A stretch of 64,000 bases of DNA from Cacajao melanocephalus (GCA_963573385.1 CAUYLG010033147.1:43960-107959); one strand, 5' to 3'; positions 30,910 through 42,580 are shown, counted from the first letter of the stretch. A program made the numbers and translations. The notes: generated by a model not told the origin, from the letters alone.

Positions 30910-31775
30910 CAAACAAGCAATACAGAAGAGGCTAAAAATGCTTAGAATTGAATATTGTGGGGATATTTTAACTTGTCTCATAATTTATTATTTCTTTTTT
31001 TAAAAAACTAATGTCATGCTACACTGATAACATTCTTTGCAATCATTACATGTCTCAAAATTACAGCTATTTATTTTTCCTTCAAAGACTTTCACCAATG
31101 CATGTTTTAGCATTTTGTGTCCCTAATTAAACGTCCAAACTTGTCTGGACAGTTGAAAATGCTTCCATTTTTTGTAAATATATTTCATGTGAATGTTTAC
31201 AGTCTAAACAGTCTGATTAATTCATCTGTATCTCTGTACAGACAAACAGTGATAGCTTCCACAAATTCCCTCTCAGGTTATTCTACCAGGCTATTCATTT
31301 TTTTTTTTTTTAAGAGATAAAAGCTCCCACCAGTTCTCCACAACCCCAAAAATCCTTTACAGGTGTAACTACAATCTAATGTCATAAAATTATTCCACCT
31401 TTCTGTATTAATAAGGGGTTGGGGGTCAAAATGAATGACTGCAACACACCCCTAGTTTTATCCATTTGCTTTCTTACACACAATATCCATCGCTCCTCTC
31501 TTAGTTTCCAACAGAAATAAGCCATCATCATTCACTTCATAGTCAGAAATTAAGGTTTTGGGAAAGGGGTGAAAAAAAAAACAGTCTCCAAGAATTGAAC
31601 GTCTTGCACACAACAGATATTCTGCAAATGAGTTTAACGCTGATAGTTTTTGCTGCTTCTGTAAAACACCACCGTGCCCTTTCCTTCCGCAACCTCAGAT
31701 ATTTCACTGTTAACACACACCAACATACTCATCCAATTTTTGATCATGAAAATAAGAGAAAGCCAAAATCTCAGG

Positions 31776-31806
31776 GAGAGAGAGAGAGAGAAAAAAAAAA
31801 AAAAAA
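31776..31806. repeat. (GA)n plus poly-A simple repeat
   Basis: A GAGAGAGAGA run passes directly into an A16-type run, just outside the CpG island. Confidence 0.9.
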
Positions 31807-32062
31807 GCAGCAGTTTCCCTGGATATCCTGCTCACTGATATCCCCTCTCCAATTCTGTATTTTACCTTCTCTTATTTAGGGGTCTCCACACAACAGATGC
31901 AATTTTAGGGGCAGCTAGAGAAAGAACGAAAATAACCCTAACAACCACAACAACAATAACTGTAACTTTAGTTCTTTCATTTAATTCTTCCTGCGCCCCC
32001 CGCTTTGCCCCTCTTGGCTGGGTGGAAGGGGGAGGGAAAGTAAATGCAATAAAGCACCACAC

Positions 32063-32071
32063 TCCTACCTT
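32063..32071 (-). other. NCAM2: NCAM2 exon 1 splice donor
   Basis: On the minus strand the junction reads CAAG|GTAGGAG, a good U1 match, with the GT at 32068-32067. It leaves the reading frame in phase 1, after the first base of codon 19. Confidence 0.9.
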
Positions 32072-32123
32072 GCCCGCTACTGACAAGCAACCCGAGCAGG
32101 TAGAAGGAGAGGAGGAGGCTCAT
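32069..32123 (-). CDS. NCAM2: NCAM2 exon 1 coding part (signal peptide)
   Basis: The ATG at 32123-32121 begins MSLLLSFYLLGLLVSSGQ, then stops at a splice donor after 55 coding bases. I recognise this as the N-terminus of NCAM2. NCAM2 is an immunoglobulin-superfamily cell-adhesion protein of neurons with five Ig domains, two fibronectin type III domains and a membrane anchor. It mediates homophilic adhesion and takes part in axon sorting and synapse maintenance. Those domains are in later exons outside the window. The 18 residues shown are the hydrophobic signal peptide (leucine-rich core, residues 2-14). The start is supported by a purine at -3 (GAACATGA) and by the CpG island around it. The frame continues in phase 1 into a large intron. 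The gene runs toward lower coordinates, opposite to the window strand. The exon is too short to appear as an open reading frame of ordinary length. No break or unusual residue is seen. Confidence 0.93.
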
Positions 32124-32320
32124 GTTCAGGACGTGACACCGGCGGACAGTTTCAAAGTTATTAAGTCCAGCCCTGGAGAGAGAATCCTTCGCTGCCCCGG
32201 CCGCCTCTGCTCGAGCCGCCGCCGCCGCTTCCGGGGTGCCCCAGCCGCCCGCAGCCCGCGCGCTCCTCCTCGCAAAGTGACTGCAAGCTCCGCTCCTGCC
32301 GCACTATATCCAGGCAGCAG
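32124..32320 (-). promoter_or_regulatory. NCAM2: NCAM2 5' UTR and core promoter region
   Basis: This is the sequence directly upstream of the start codon on the minus strand. A TATA-like ATATAG lies at 32304-32309. If used, transcription would begin about 30 bp downstream, near 32275, giving a 5' UTR of roughly 150 bases. GC-rich DNA with GC boxes lies just upstream, so dispersed initiation is equally possible. The real start site cannot be fixed from sequence. Confidence 0.55.
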
Positions 32321-32398
32321 CGGCGGCAGCGGCGGCAGCGGCAGCAGCGGCAGCAGCAGCAGCAGCAGCAGCAGCAGCGGCCGCCGCGGCGGCAGCAG
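32314..32398. repeat. NCAM2: (CAG)n/(CGG) trinucleotide tract in NCAM2 promoter
   Basis: A mixed GGC/AGC array contains a pure (CAG)9 run at 32351-32377, which is (CTG)9 on the gene's sense strand. It lies about 230 bp upstream of the start codon, in or just above the 5' UTR. The poly-Ala and poly-Cys stretches in minus-strand open reading frames here come from this repeat. Confidence 0.95.
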
Positions 32399-32400
32399 AG

Positions 32401-32472
32401 CCGGGCGGGGAGGGCGGGGAGGGCGGGCAGGGCGGGCGGGCGACGGCGGGGGCGGGGGCGCGGCGCGGGGAG
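32401..32472 (+). promoter_or_regulatory. GC-box cluster / G-quadruplex-prone tract
   Basis: More than eight GGG or longer runs are separated by one to three bases on the plus strand (GGGCGGGGAGGGCGGGG and so on). They carry several Sp1-type GGGCGG boxes. This strand is the template strand of NCAM2. Confidence 0.85.
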
Positions 32473-32732
32473 GTGCGGCCGAGGCGTATCCCTCCGCGCC
32501 GCACGGCGGCCGCTCTCCCGCGAGGCGCGCGGCCCTCGGATTCGTCCGCAGTCGAGCTCGAAGCCACGGGTTCGGTCCCCGGTGCCTCCAGCTAGAGGGG
32601 CGGCCGCGATCGCGACGGCGTCCCTCGCCCGCCGGCCATCCGCACGTTCATGGACGCCCTGAGCCGGGAAGGGCGTGGGGATGGGGGCAGCCTGGAGCTC
32701 CTTCACAGCCGCCGGCCACTTCGGGGCAGCTG

Positions 32733-32817
32733 AGCTGATGCCGATGCTGATGCTGATGCTGATGCTGATGCTGATGCTGATGCTGATGCAGATGCTGATA
32801 GTGATACTGATACTGCA
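32733..32817. repeat. (GATGCT)n hexanucleotide array in CpG island
   Basis: A near-perfect 6-bp tandem array of GATGCT units runs from 32733 and degenerates at its right end (GATAGTGATACTGATACTG). It creates artefactual Leu-Met or His-Gln frames on the two strands. Confidence 0.95.
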
Positions 32818-33075
32818 GGCAGACGCCCGGCCCTGCACCCCCAGCGCGTCCCGGCTTAACGGAATGGGGGGTCTGGAGGCGGGCGGTGTGTCCTGCAGCT
32901 CTTATTCCTTTAGCGCGAGGGAGAAGGGGGATTCTATGTCTCTGCGTGGACCTCCCTCTCCCTCTCTCGTTCAAACCTGGAGACGGCTGACACCTTGCGA
33001 GGCCGTCCCCTTCCCACCCTCCCCACCCCGCCGCGGCAGAGGGGAAGCAGTCGTCCCCTAGAGTCTACACCGTCC

Positions 33076-34970
33076 GTCTCCTCGGGCGCTAGAGGGTGGG
33101 CTGAAAAATCATGTACAGAGTGTTTCCTCTACATCTCGTACCTTTGCTGTTGGGGGCGGTAGGTTAAGGGAGAGGCACGGGGAGGGGGCGAGCCGCGGGC
33201 GGGACTGCGTTCAACTGAGCCTCAGCCCCAGCTGTGTCCTTAGAGGCCTGAAGTCTCCTGGCCTCACCCCTCAGCCTCTGCCCTAGGTCCCAGTGGGCTG
33301 CACTGGCCAGATCCCCGCCAGGGGTGCACCGAGGGAGGTCTGCAAAGATGAGTTGGCGGGGATGGGGGGAGCGGTTCCTTCCCCAGATCGGTGCCCCACC
33401 CCCAACACCCAAGTACCCGCGTGTGTGCGTGTCAGTTGAAGTGAGGCAGCCGTGGCAAGCGCCCAGAACTAACTCTCTGCTCCCTGAGATTGGAGCATAT
33501 CGTTATTTCTCCTGGAAGGGTAGGAAAATGTGAGATTAAGGTCACATCTCCTGCTTGAGCTGTAGGAGGCAGAATGACCGGCCCCGGGGAGTGGGGGAGG
33601 CGTAACAATCTGGCCTGGGGTCACTGCAACCTGCAGGATCGGACAATGGGTCCTTTCATCTGCACTTTCCCTCTGGCTCCTTAGAGAACTCAACTGCCTC
33701 GCCCCAGACTCTGCTAGGAACCTAGCTCAGAAATAGCCGGGTTGAGCGCGGAGATAAGAAATGTTGCAGAGCTCAGAATCCAGCCCCTGCCTGGGGATTT
33801 CATGCTGAAATGGTCGCTGCCTGCAGGGAGGGGAGGGGGCCAGAGTAGACACAGGCTAACATGCATAGGGAGATACTGTCTGCGGTTTGCCCTACCCGGG
33901 CAGAGTGGTTTATACAGATGATTCACCTACTTTGCATCCTGGGATGGGGTTATTGGGAAGAGAGAAGGGGAAAGGCGGCCCTTAACTCGCACCATCGCTA
34001 AACTCCTATAAGTAATGGCCCTCTCAGCACCTCACAGCTCGAGAACCTCTTCTTCCCTCTTGATCTTATAGCAGACAATGTATTTAGAAAGTTATTTTGC
34101 CAAGGTACCCTTCTCACACCCTTTACTAGCTCTAGAATGCACTAATCACACTTCAGTAAGCTCACAGTCAGCTCTTTGCAGGAAAGGGTGGAAGTAGCAC
34201 ATTTATAGATGTGAAAAGCCAGTGATTCTTTTATTTACTCCAATTCTTCACGTCTCTTGGGCATGGAAAAATGCTACACAGTAGGCCTTCTGAGTCCACA
34301 GTTCTACATCCTCAGATTCTACCAACCATAGATGAAAAATAATTTTTAAAAAAATGAAACGATACAATTAAAATAATAAGTAAAAATACAGCAAAGTAAC
34401 TATTTACAAAGCATTTGCATTATACAATGTATTACACCTGATCCAGAGATGAGTAATACGCAGGAGAAGGTTATATGCAAAAATTATACTATTTCATATA
34501 AGGGACTTGAGCACCCAAGGATCAGTGAGAGAATTGGAACTAGTCCCCCTGTGGATACCAAAGGATAATTGCACCACACACGCACACACAGACACAGACA
34601 CACAAACACAATCACAGAAGGTAGTTAAAAGAATATTACCTGTGTCAAATAGCATCTTCACACAATCTGCCATCTTTCAACCTGACACTGGGATTGGCCA
34701 AGTGCCTGTCACACACACATAGAGCCACACCTGTTAATCAGGTGGAAATATTGACAACTGGATTCTCCTCTGCGTTATTAGAAGTCAAATTACTTTTGTC
34801 TTAGGCAATGGGTCAAACCACGCCAGAGGAAAATGTGACTGGTATCCTGTAAGCTAATTTAGATAGTAAGTCTTCTTTGAGTGAGGTTAGGAAGATGGTA
34901 GCAATAATCTATCAGACAATAATGAAATTTTTGATTAGAAGTTTGTATCATAAGACTGTGCCCAAACTCC
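33076..34970. other. 5'-flanking region upstream of NCAM2, no gene seen
   Basis: GC content declines gradually from the island. The open reading frames near 33164-33926 have no recognisable domain or splice context. A short CA-rich tract lies at 34571-34618. No repeat of a known family was recognised. Confidence 0.5.
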
Positions 34971-34971
34971 T

Positions 34972-35013
<42 letters not shown>

Positions 35014-35304
35014 GAAAGTGAGAGAGAGAGCATGCGCCTGTGCAAGAGAGAGAGAGAGACAGAGGAAAAGAGAGAGAGAGGAAAAGAGAGAGAGAAAGAG
35101 AGAGACAGGAAAAGCGAAAGAGGAAAAGAGAGAGAGAAAGAGAGAGACAGGAAAAGAGAGAGAGAGAGACAGAAGAAAAGAGAGAGAGAAAGAGAGAGAC
35201 AGGAAAAGAGAGAGAGAGAGGAAAAGAGAGAAAAAGAGAGAGAGAGACAGAGGAAAAGAGAGAGAGAAAGAGAGAGACAGAGGAAAAGAGGGAGAAAGAG
35301 AGAG
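34972..35304. repeat. (TG)n followed by GA-rich purine minisatellite
   Basis: (TG)n occupies about 34973-35008. An almost pure purine stretch follows to 35304, broken at 35031-35043 and by single C bases in GACAG motifs. Imperfect units of about 28-50 bp are built from GGAAAAGAGAGAGA and AAGAGAGAGACAG. Stop codons are rare in every frame, so several long open reading frames on both strands are artefacts. Confidence 0.95.
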
Positions 35305-35309
35305 AACAT

Positions 35310-35850
35310 CTGTGTGTATGGAAAAGGTAAATGGACAAACCCTTGGTATTGAGAAATATACAGAGAAAGGTGACACAGCTATTGATCCTGCCCTTCCACT
35401 TGCTAATAGTCACTTGTTGAAGATATCAAGCATAAACACACAATTCAATCATATAAATCAGGTTTTAAAAAATGCCAGAAGAAAGGTGAAAATGCACTGC
35501 TGCTGTGGCAGAAGAGGAGGGGATCATTTCTGAATAGAGGATTAAGAAAGGATTCATGAAGTTTTGAGGAAAGCGGAGAAATTAGATAGGTAGGCACGTG
35601 GGCAGGGCAGAGAAAAACTTAAGCAAAGCCTGGGGGTGTGAAACCACACAGCTTGTGTGGAAAGCAGAAAGAAGTCTAATTTGAAAAAAGCACAGAGTGT
35701 AAAATACAAGGTGGGAGAGAGTTATGCTAACAAACCTGATATTCACAGCCTCTCACAGTGTAAGTCCTGGCATGCATAGTCAGAAAAAGTTAGGATGGCT
35801 TTCTCCATCCCAGAGGCTACAGGCCTGTTTGTGAATCATATGCCCGCATG
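35310..35850. other. Intergenic sequence, no gene seen
   Basis: I recognise no exon. The 35560-35640 stretch has an L2-like look but is not assignable. Confidence 0.4.
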
Positions 35851-35852
35851 AG

Positions 35853-36219
35853 GGTTACAGTCTGAATGTGTCTATCAAAAAACATGTGTTGGAAACTGAA
35901 ATTCCAGTGCAATAATGTTGGGAGTGGGGCCTCATGGGAGGTGTTTAGATCTAGAGGGTTACACCCTCATGAATGGATTTATGCTGATTATAAAAGGGCT
36001 TATGGTTGTGGGTTCCATCTCTCAGTCTCTTGAACACACTCTGTTGTTTATGTGATTCCTTCCACTATGTAATCATGGCCCTAGAAGGACCTCACCAGAT
36101 GTAATCCCTTGACCCTTGGCTTCCCAGGCTCCAGAACTGTGAGCCCAATAAATTTCTATTGTTTGAAAATTACCCCGTCTGTAGTATTCTGATACAGCAG
36201 CACAAAATGAACTAAGACA
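35853..36219 (+). mobile_element. MaLR LTR (MLT1/MST type), sense
   Basis: It begins TTACAGTCTGAATGTGTC, includes 'ttgggagtggggcctcatgggaggtgtttag' and 'ccctcatgaatggatttatgctg', and ends 'cagcacaaaatgaactaagaca'. These are hallmark blocks of ERVL-MaLR LTRs. It is a solo LTR with no internal sequence. Confidence 0.88.
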
Positions 36220-36224
36220 ATTTG

Positions 36225-38420
36225 AAAGCTTTCAAGGGTTTTCTCCATCTTTAGCCTAAATTTATGTTGCCGTAAGGACTCCATAGCAGAGTGTCATATA
36301 CTCAAAAAAACAAAACAAACAAAAAAACTTGTCTTAACTGCTTCTTTGCCAAGAGCAGAAGTACCTCTCCAGGGCTCTATCAGCAGCACATTTATTTCCC
36401 ATTGCAGTGGCAAAGTAATATGCAGCCTGACATTTGCCTTAGTCAGTTCTTCTTCTTAATAAATTGACCATGTGAGGACACCATATAGAAAAATGGCCTC
36501 TTCTCACTATTCCGCTCCACCATTTGAAAGGAGTGCTTTCTATTATGTAGACGTTGAATATTTTGATTGAATGTACCAAATCTATGAACATGAGTAAGCC
36601 ATGCACAGTGTAGGATATGAAAGGTTCAGAAATGCGTCCTCCCTCGTCTATGTAGCTCGTAATTTGCATGTAAGACAATTTATCTACTTCTTCATCGACC
36701 CGAGGAAATGTTTAAGAGGCATAGTTGGGGTGATAGTTATTTCATTTATAAAAATAAGAGCCAGTTGAACAGAACTTAGGAATCTATGAAAAGCTGAGTA
36801 GCAGGAAATACCAACAGGGCTGGATGCATGGTTAACTGAAAGCAGATAAATTTGATTTAAAAGAATCAATAAGATGAACATAAAGAAGTAGCAGAGAGAT
36901 AGAAAGCGATAAGGTGCATTATATGTGGAAATTTTCTTCTCAGAGAGATTCCGCTTCTTACTTTTGCAATCTGTTCTTGCAAAAAGCATGCAGGTTTATA
37001 ATGTACATATAGAGTCTAGGCATGAATGATGTGCTGTGGATAGTATGTAAACATTATTTTTACTTATTTCTGATGTTATTTTTGTTTAATCTCTCCATCG
37101 ACAGAATTCACGTGTGTTAAGATCATACTATTAAGAAATAGGACATTCCGTGTGATCATTTATGTTTTTAAGATGTCACAAACCATTATAACTATTCATT
37201 TACTTGTCTAGAAAATTGCTTGTTTTGACTTTTCTTATTGCCACAAAGGAAGAAAAATATCCGATGTATATATAGACAGATAGCCTAAAACCTCTGTGAA
37301 TAGATGGTCCTGTTACTGCCTTCTTTCTCCATTAATGTGGCTTTTTTGTAATGATCATGTCTTGGAAAATAATTTCAAACTTCTTGACACAACAACATTT
37401 TAGACCCTTCACCAGGCTCTTTGTGAGCATACAACAGCATCTACTTTAACGATAGGCTTTAGATTTTAACACCTTTCTTTTAAAATGTTTTACTTTCTTA
37501 GCTGTTCTATTTGAAATTAAGAAACAGAAGAGACAGATTTATGGTACTGAGTCACCCTCATTGTCACAGATTCTTACTTTTTAATTTCTTCCAAGATACA
37601 TGGGGTCATTTTCCTTCATGGCTACTTCATGTTCCCTCTGGGCAGATAAGTGCTCACTTCACTCTGAAATTCTGCAATAACTGCCTATAATTTGCCATTT
37701 CACAGAATAATATTTTCTTAACTCTAAGGGGATATTATATTTTTCTTCACCAAGACATCCCGGAAAATATGATGATGGACAGAGCAGAAAAAAGTAAGAT
37801 AGGGAAAAGGAATCAAGCAGCAGATAATGATCCTGTTTGATATGACAAGGATCATGATGCGATATTCAGGTTGCCCATTTATTGATCACAGCACTCAGGA
37901 ATCATATTTTTGTTCATAGGTAATATTGACCCAGGTGACATCTGCACAAATCCTTCTATGTGAAGGGGAGTTATCACATACTAGGTAACAATAAATCCTT
38001 CGTCACTGGCAACTGATCCCATACAAATATAGGTTTGATTAATAAGACACAACATTAATCAATTGCATTTTTACAGGGCAATAAAATCAGTAATTTCATT
38101 CAAAAATCTCTTATTTCACAGTATCGTTTGGTTCTTTCCTTAATGGAGATGGGCTTCCATTAATTTTCAACTTTGATAAGAAGTCCTATTGTAATAGGCA
38201 AGCTAGTGGTAGCAATAAGATTCTTTTCTGTATAACCACAAGTCATTAATATTTAACCTAATAATCCACTAAGACACATTATTTGGATACACATTTGTTT
38301 TTAATTTTAATGTTTAGGGGAAAACATTTTTATACTTTACATCTAAATGAAATAATCCTAAGTCATTTTTAAGAAAAAAAACACATTTCCCTTACCAACA
38401 TTCTTTATGATTGGTCTTCA
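36225..38420. other. AT-rich intergenic sequence, no gene seen
   Basis: I recognise no exon, RNA gene or classified repeat. The minus-strand frames at 36439-36989 have no known domain. Confidence 0.5.
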
Positions 38421-38761
<341 letters not shown>

Positions 38762-39164
38762 TGGTCTTCATATTTAAATAATTATGTACCCAACACCTGT
38801 TACTGGATTTCACAGCCCTTCTAAAATTAAGAAACTCAACACCTATGAAAGAAATTGTAAAAGAAATAGCTGGGCTATGTTAAAAAAAAAAAAAGAGAGA
38901 GAATAGAAAAATAAAACTAAATAGCTCTCCCTGTTTATTGACAAATTAATGTTTACTCTCCTCAAATTCTGGCATGCTAATTATAAAAAAAAAAAAAAAT
39001 AGGAAAGCCCGTACCCTACCAACCAGACAGAGGCTATCTTTTGAACATTTTGGTATATTTTCTCCTCGTCTTTCATATAAACATATATTTTATTAACATA
39101 ATGAAGTAATATTATTTGGCATCTTTATATTTTGTTCTGTAATGTAAATAAATTTTACATTTTC

Positions 39165-39465
<301 letters not shown>

Positions 39466-39469
39466 TTAA

Positions 39470-40900
39470 TTTTTACAAATATAAATTTAATGAGTTAATT
39501 TGCTGACATAGAATGAACCTAATATTCTTTAAAATTTTCCTACACTAAGGCAGTAAGAGTTTATCTGTAATTTTAATTATTACAATGAATAACACCACAG
39601 TGTGAATATCGCTATCCATAGAGCTTTAAGGATATTACAGATTACATTCTTAGACTACTAGATAATAAATAGTTTTGCAAAAACATATGACCATATGTAG
39701 GTACTGAACTCACATTGCCTAAATTGTTTTCCAAAATATATAATTTACCCTGTAATCTGGAAGATGTGAAAACACTCCATTTCTATCAACGTTGACAGTT
39801 TACTCTATTTTATTTTATATTTTGTTAGTTAATCTAGGAGTTTCCATTCTGTAATATCTACCTTTAATCATCTTCAATTGTCAGTCTGTAGATAAATTTT
39901 CACATTCACATTTGTCAAATTTAAGGTGCAATGAAGGACATCTACACATTAACATGTTATATTTTAAGGACCTTATTCTTCTGCTCTAGGATCCAGGAAT
40001 TCCCATTGTACTTTTTAGGAGAAAATGTTGCAAAACTATCTAATTTGGGTAACCAAAACTTCTCAATTATTCTAGCTCACCAGCATCAATTTTCTGTAGT
40101 ACATCCACAAAGACAAAGTCGAAGTATCCCCATCCATTTGCTAATAGGGATATCTGAGGATGCCTGAGAAATGTTGGCATGTTTCACACACCAGATCAGG
40201 AAGGTGTTTCTCATTCCAGCCCCATATTTGCTCTACTCTCTGGCAGTTATTTTTGGCCTTCTTATAATAGGCTTCCCCAGGCTCTATCTTCCTTCTGTAT
40301 CATTTCACTTGACAGCTGAACACATCTGCCTGCCTTAACCCTCAGGGCTCAAGACGTTTAACAAAGATGTTTATGCAAAGACATTTAATAAAGCATATGG
40401 AAAGTTTAAGAATAACAGAGACATAGTAACTTATTAGAGGGAAACCCAGTATTGAGTAATGAATACCTACCCATTGTCTTGAAGACTACTCGCTACTTCT
40501 TTGATTCCCTATCCAGAGTCCCTTTATGGATCCTTTTATTGGTCCCATGAATTTTTTAGGCACCAGTTACCTCCCAAAGAAGAGTTTCTCTAACCCACAG
40601 CTTCAAGGTTGGGTTCCGTGCCCCTTGAGACATGTGACAATATTTAGAGAATTTGTTGTATTGCCATGACTGGGAGGAAGGTGCTCCTCACATCCTGTAG
40701 GAAGAGGCCAGGGGTGTTCTAAATATCTCATGCACACAGAAGCCTTTCACAACAGTTAATTATCCAGTACAAAACATCAGATTGAAGGACTCTAAACTGT
40801 CCTTTTTTAGGCTCAGTATAAGAACAATTCCCTGAACCTCTAGAAAATGAATAATTTGTTTGCTTCTCCAAAACCAAAGTCTGTCCTGTCCCATAATCTT
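39470..40900. other. Intergenic sequence with an old MER-type relic
   Basis: At 40620-40780, 'gagacatgtgacaatatttagaga..tgccatgactgggagg..gaagaggccaggg' followed by 'aattatccagtacaaaacatc' recalls a common human MER-type (probably hAT DNA transposon) repeat. The family is uncertain. No gene was seen. Confidence 0.4.
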
Positions 40901-41005
40901 CGCAGAAATATATATTTATACATACATACATATATACACATATGTTATAAATATATATATTTCCTATGCATATAAAGAAAAAATATATATATTTTAAATT
41001 TAATG

Positions 41006-41428
<423 letters not shown>

Positions 41429-41884
41429 TAATATAATCTCTTATAAGAGCAAAAGTTGACTCTATACAGGTTATGATGTGACCTCTCATGACCTAAATAA
41501 AGACAATAATAATGTGGAAATTTAATTTTTGACAGTTTGTTTTCTCAAAGTATGTCATCTGGGGGCACCCAAATGGAAAAATGCCTGGGGTAGAGTACCT
41601 CTATTTGTGGGCCTGTATTATTTACATAAAATGTTAGGTATAAACCTAAACAACCTATTAGAAGACTAGTATGTTCAGTCCTGCTTACCTGATACTATCT
41701 CTCAATCTTATAAACAAATATTTGTCAATAGCATGGTTTTAGAGCAGTGAGAGGAAAGGAAACTCCAGAGAATGAACTGTAGTTTAAAAACTACTGAGGT
41801 CTTAACTGGTTTCTAAAAATAAACAATCACATTTTCCAGAAATGCTTATCTTGCTAATTGTACACTCACTTGATGTGCCTTCTC

Positions 41885-42066
41885 TCAGTGGGAGGGACAG
41901 GACTGCTGTCTGGGGCCTCTTTATAAGAGCAATAATCCCATTTATTAGGGATCTGCCCTCATGACATCATCATTTCCCAAAGACCCTACCTTCTAATATT
42001 ATCACTTTGGTCAAATGGTTTTAACATATAACTTTTGATTGAGACACAAACATTCAAACCATAGGG
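41885..42066 (-). mobile_element. MaLR LTR fragment (MLT1-type), antisense
   Basis: 'cccatttattagggatctgccctcatgacatca', 'cccaaagaccctaccttctaatattatcac' and 'gagacacaaacattcaaaccata' are the reverse complement of the first half of an MLT1/MST LTR. Confidence 0.75.
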
Positions 42067-42510
42067 CTGAGTAAACCAGAATGAAAGCATTCATGGGAAC
42101 CTATGATCTCTCTATGAAATTTCTCCAGATTCATCTGAAACCTCAGTGTCTTTCTTGGTTTCTCTACTCCATTAATGGCTTTGTATCTTGGTAACTACCG
42201 CCTTTCAGCATGTCATATTTACAGGTAAGTTTTATACTCTTTCCCATCTTTGATTTTGACCTTATCCCTTTCTTACCACTTCAAGTCATGTATTCTAATA
42301 GTTGACAAGGACTCATACTTACTACCGTGCTAACTACCCCCTCTGGACCTCATGTTTAGGGCTGCTTCCCTTCATTGTTCTCATGGCTATTTCTATTGCA
42401 CCACTAATGAATTGTCTTCAACCAGCACACTAGAAGTGTGAACGTAGCAGTGCTCCTAACTTATGTTAAAAGCTTGTAATGAAGGGCTTGGATCATTCTG
42501 AAATTAATCA

Positions 42511-42580
42511 GAGTTATTTGATTTATCATAGAGTTATTTGTGTTATTTGATTTATCATACAGATATTTGATTTATCAGAG
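42511..42580. repeat. Three imperfect copies of a TTATTTGATTTATCA unit
   Basis: Near-identical 17-18-bp units recur at 42514, 42543 and 42564, with short spacers. Confidence 0.75.

Larger units (their letters stand above)
24855..31985. other. Long intronic stretch, mostly unique, no exon seen
   Basis: No Alu or young L1 is present over about 7 kb next to the promoter, in contrast to the rest of the window. Only small MIR/L2 relics, two CTCF-like motifs and simple repeats are recognised. The open reading frames at 25472-25774, 28051-28353 and 31595-31879 show no known domain, codon pattern or splice context. I treat them as chance. Confidence 0.55.
31985..33075. promoter_or_regulatory. NCAM2: CpG island over the NCAM2 promoter and exon 1
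   Basis: CpG dinucleotides and GC content rise sharply from about 31990. They are densest at 32170-32660 and fall off near 33075, while both flanks are AT-rich and CpG-poor. The island holds GC boxes, NotI-type GCGGCCGC (32600-32607) and three kinds of simple repeat. Its position around the start codon marks it as the promoter. Exact borders would need a CpG observed/expected calculation. Confidence 0.9.

Noticed and set aside
32022..32738. Plus-strand 238-residue frame through the CpG island
   Set aside because: It runs antisense to NCAM2 exon 1, and poly-Ser/Gly comes from the CAG/GGC array. There is no domain, splice context or independent support.
32648..33061. His-Gln and Leu-Met repeat frames
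   Set aside because: They come from the GATGCT hexanucleotide array and are not protein genes.
33085..33105. GGCGCTAGAGGGTGGGC considered as a CTCF site
   Set aside because: About three mismatches to the core, including informative positions.
34021..34045. CTCAGCACCTCACAGCTCG considered as an RE1/REST site
   Set aside because: One half-site fits, but the second half is out of register and poorly matched.
34859..35533. Several long open reading frames on both strands (up to 218 residues, Arg/Glu- or Ser/Leu-rich)
   Set aside because: They are translations of the (TG)n and GA-rich minisatellite, which lacks stop codons in every frame. Composition is purely repeat-driven.
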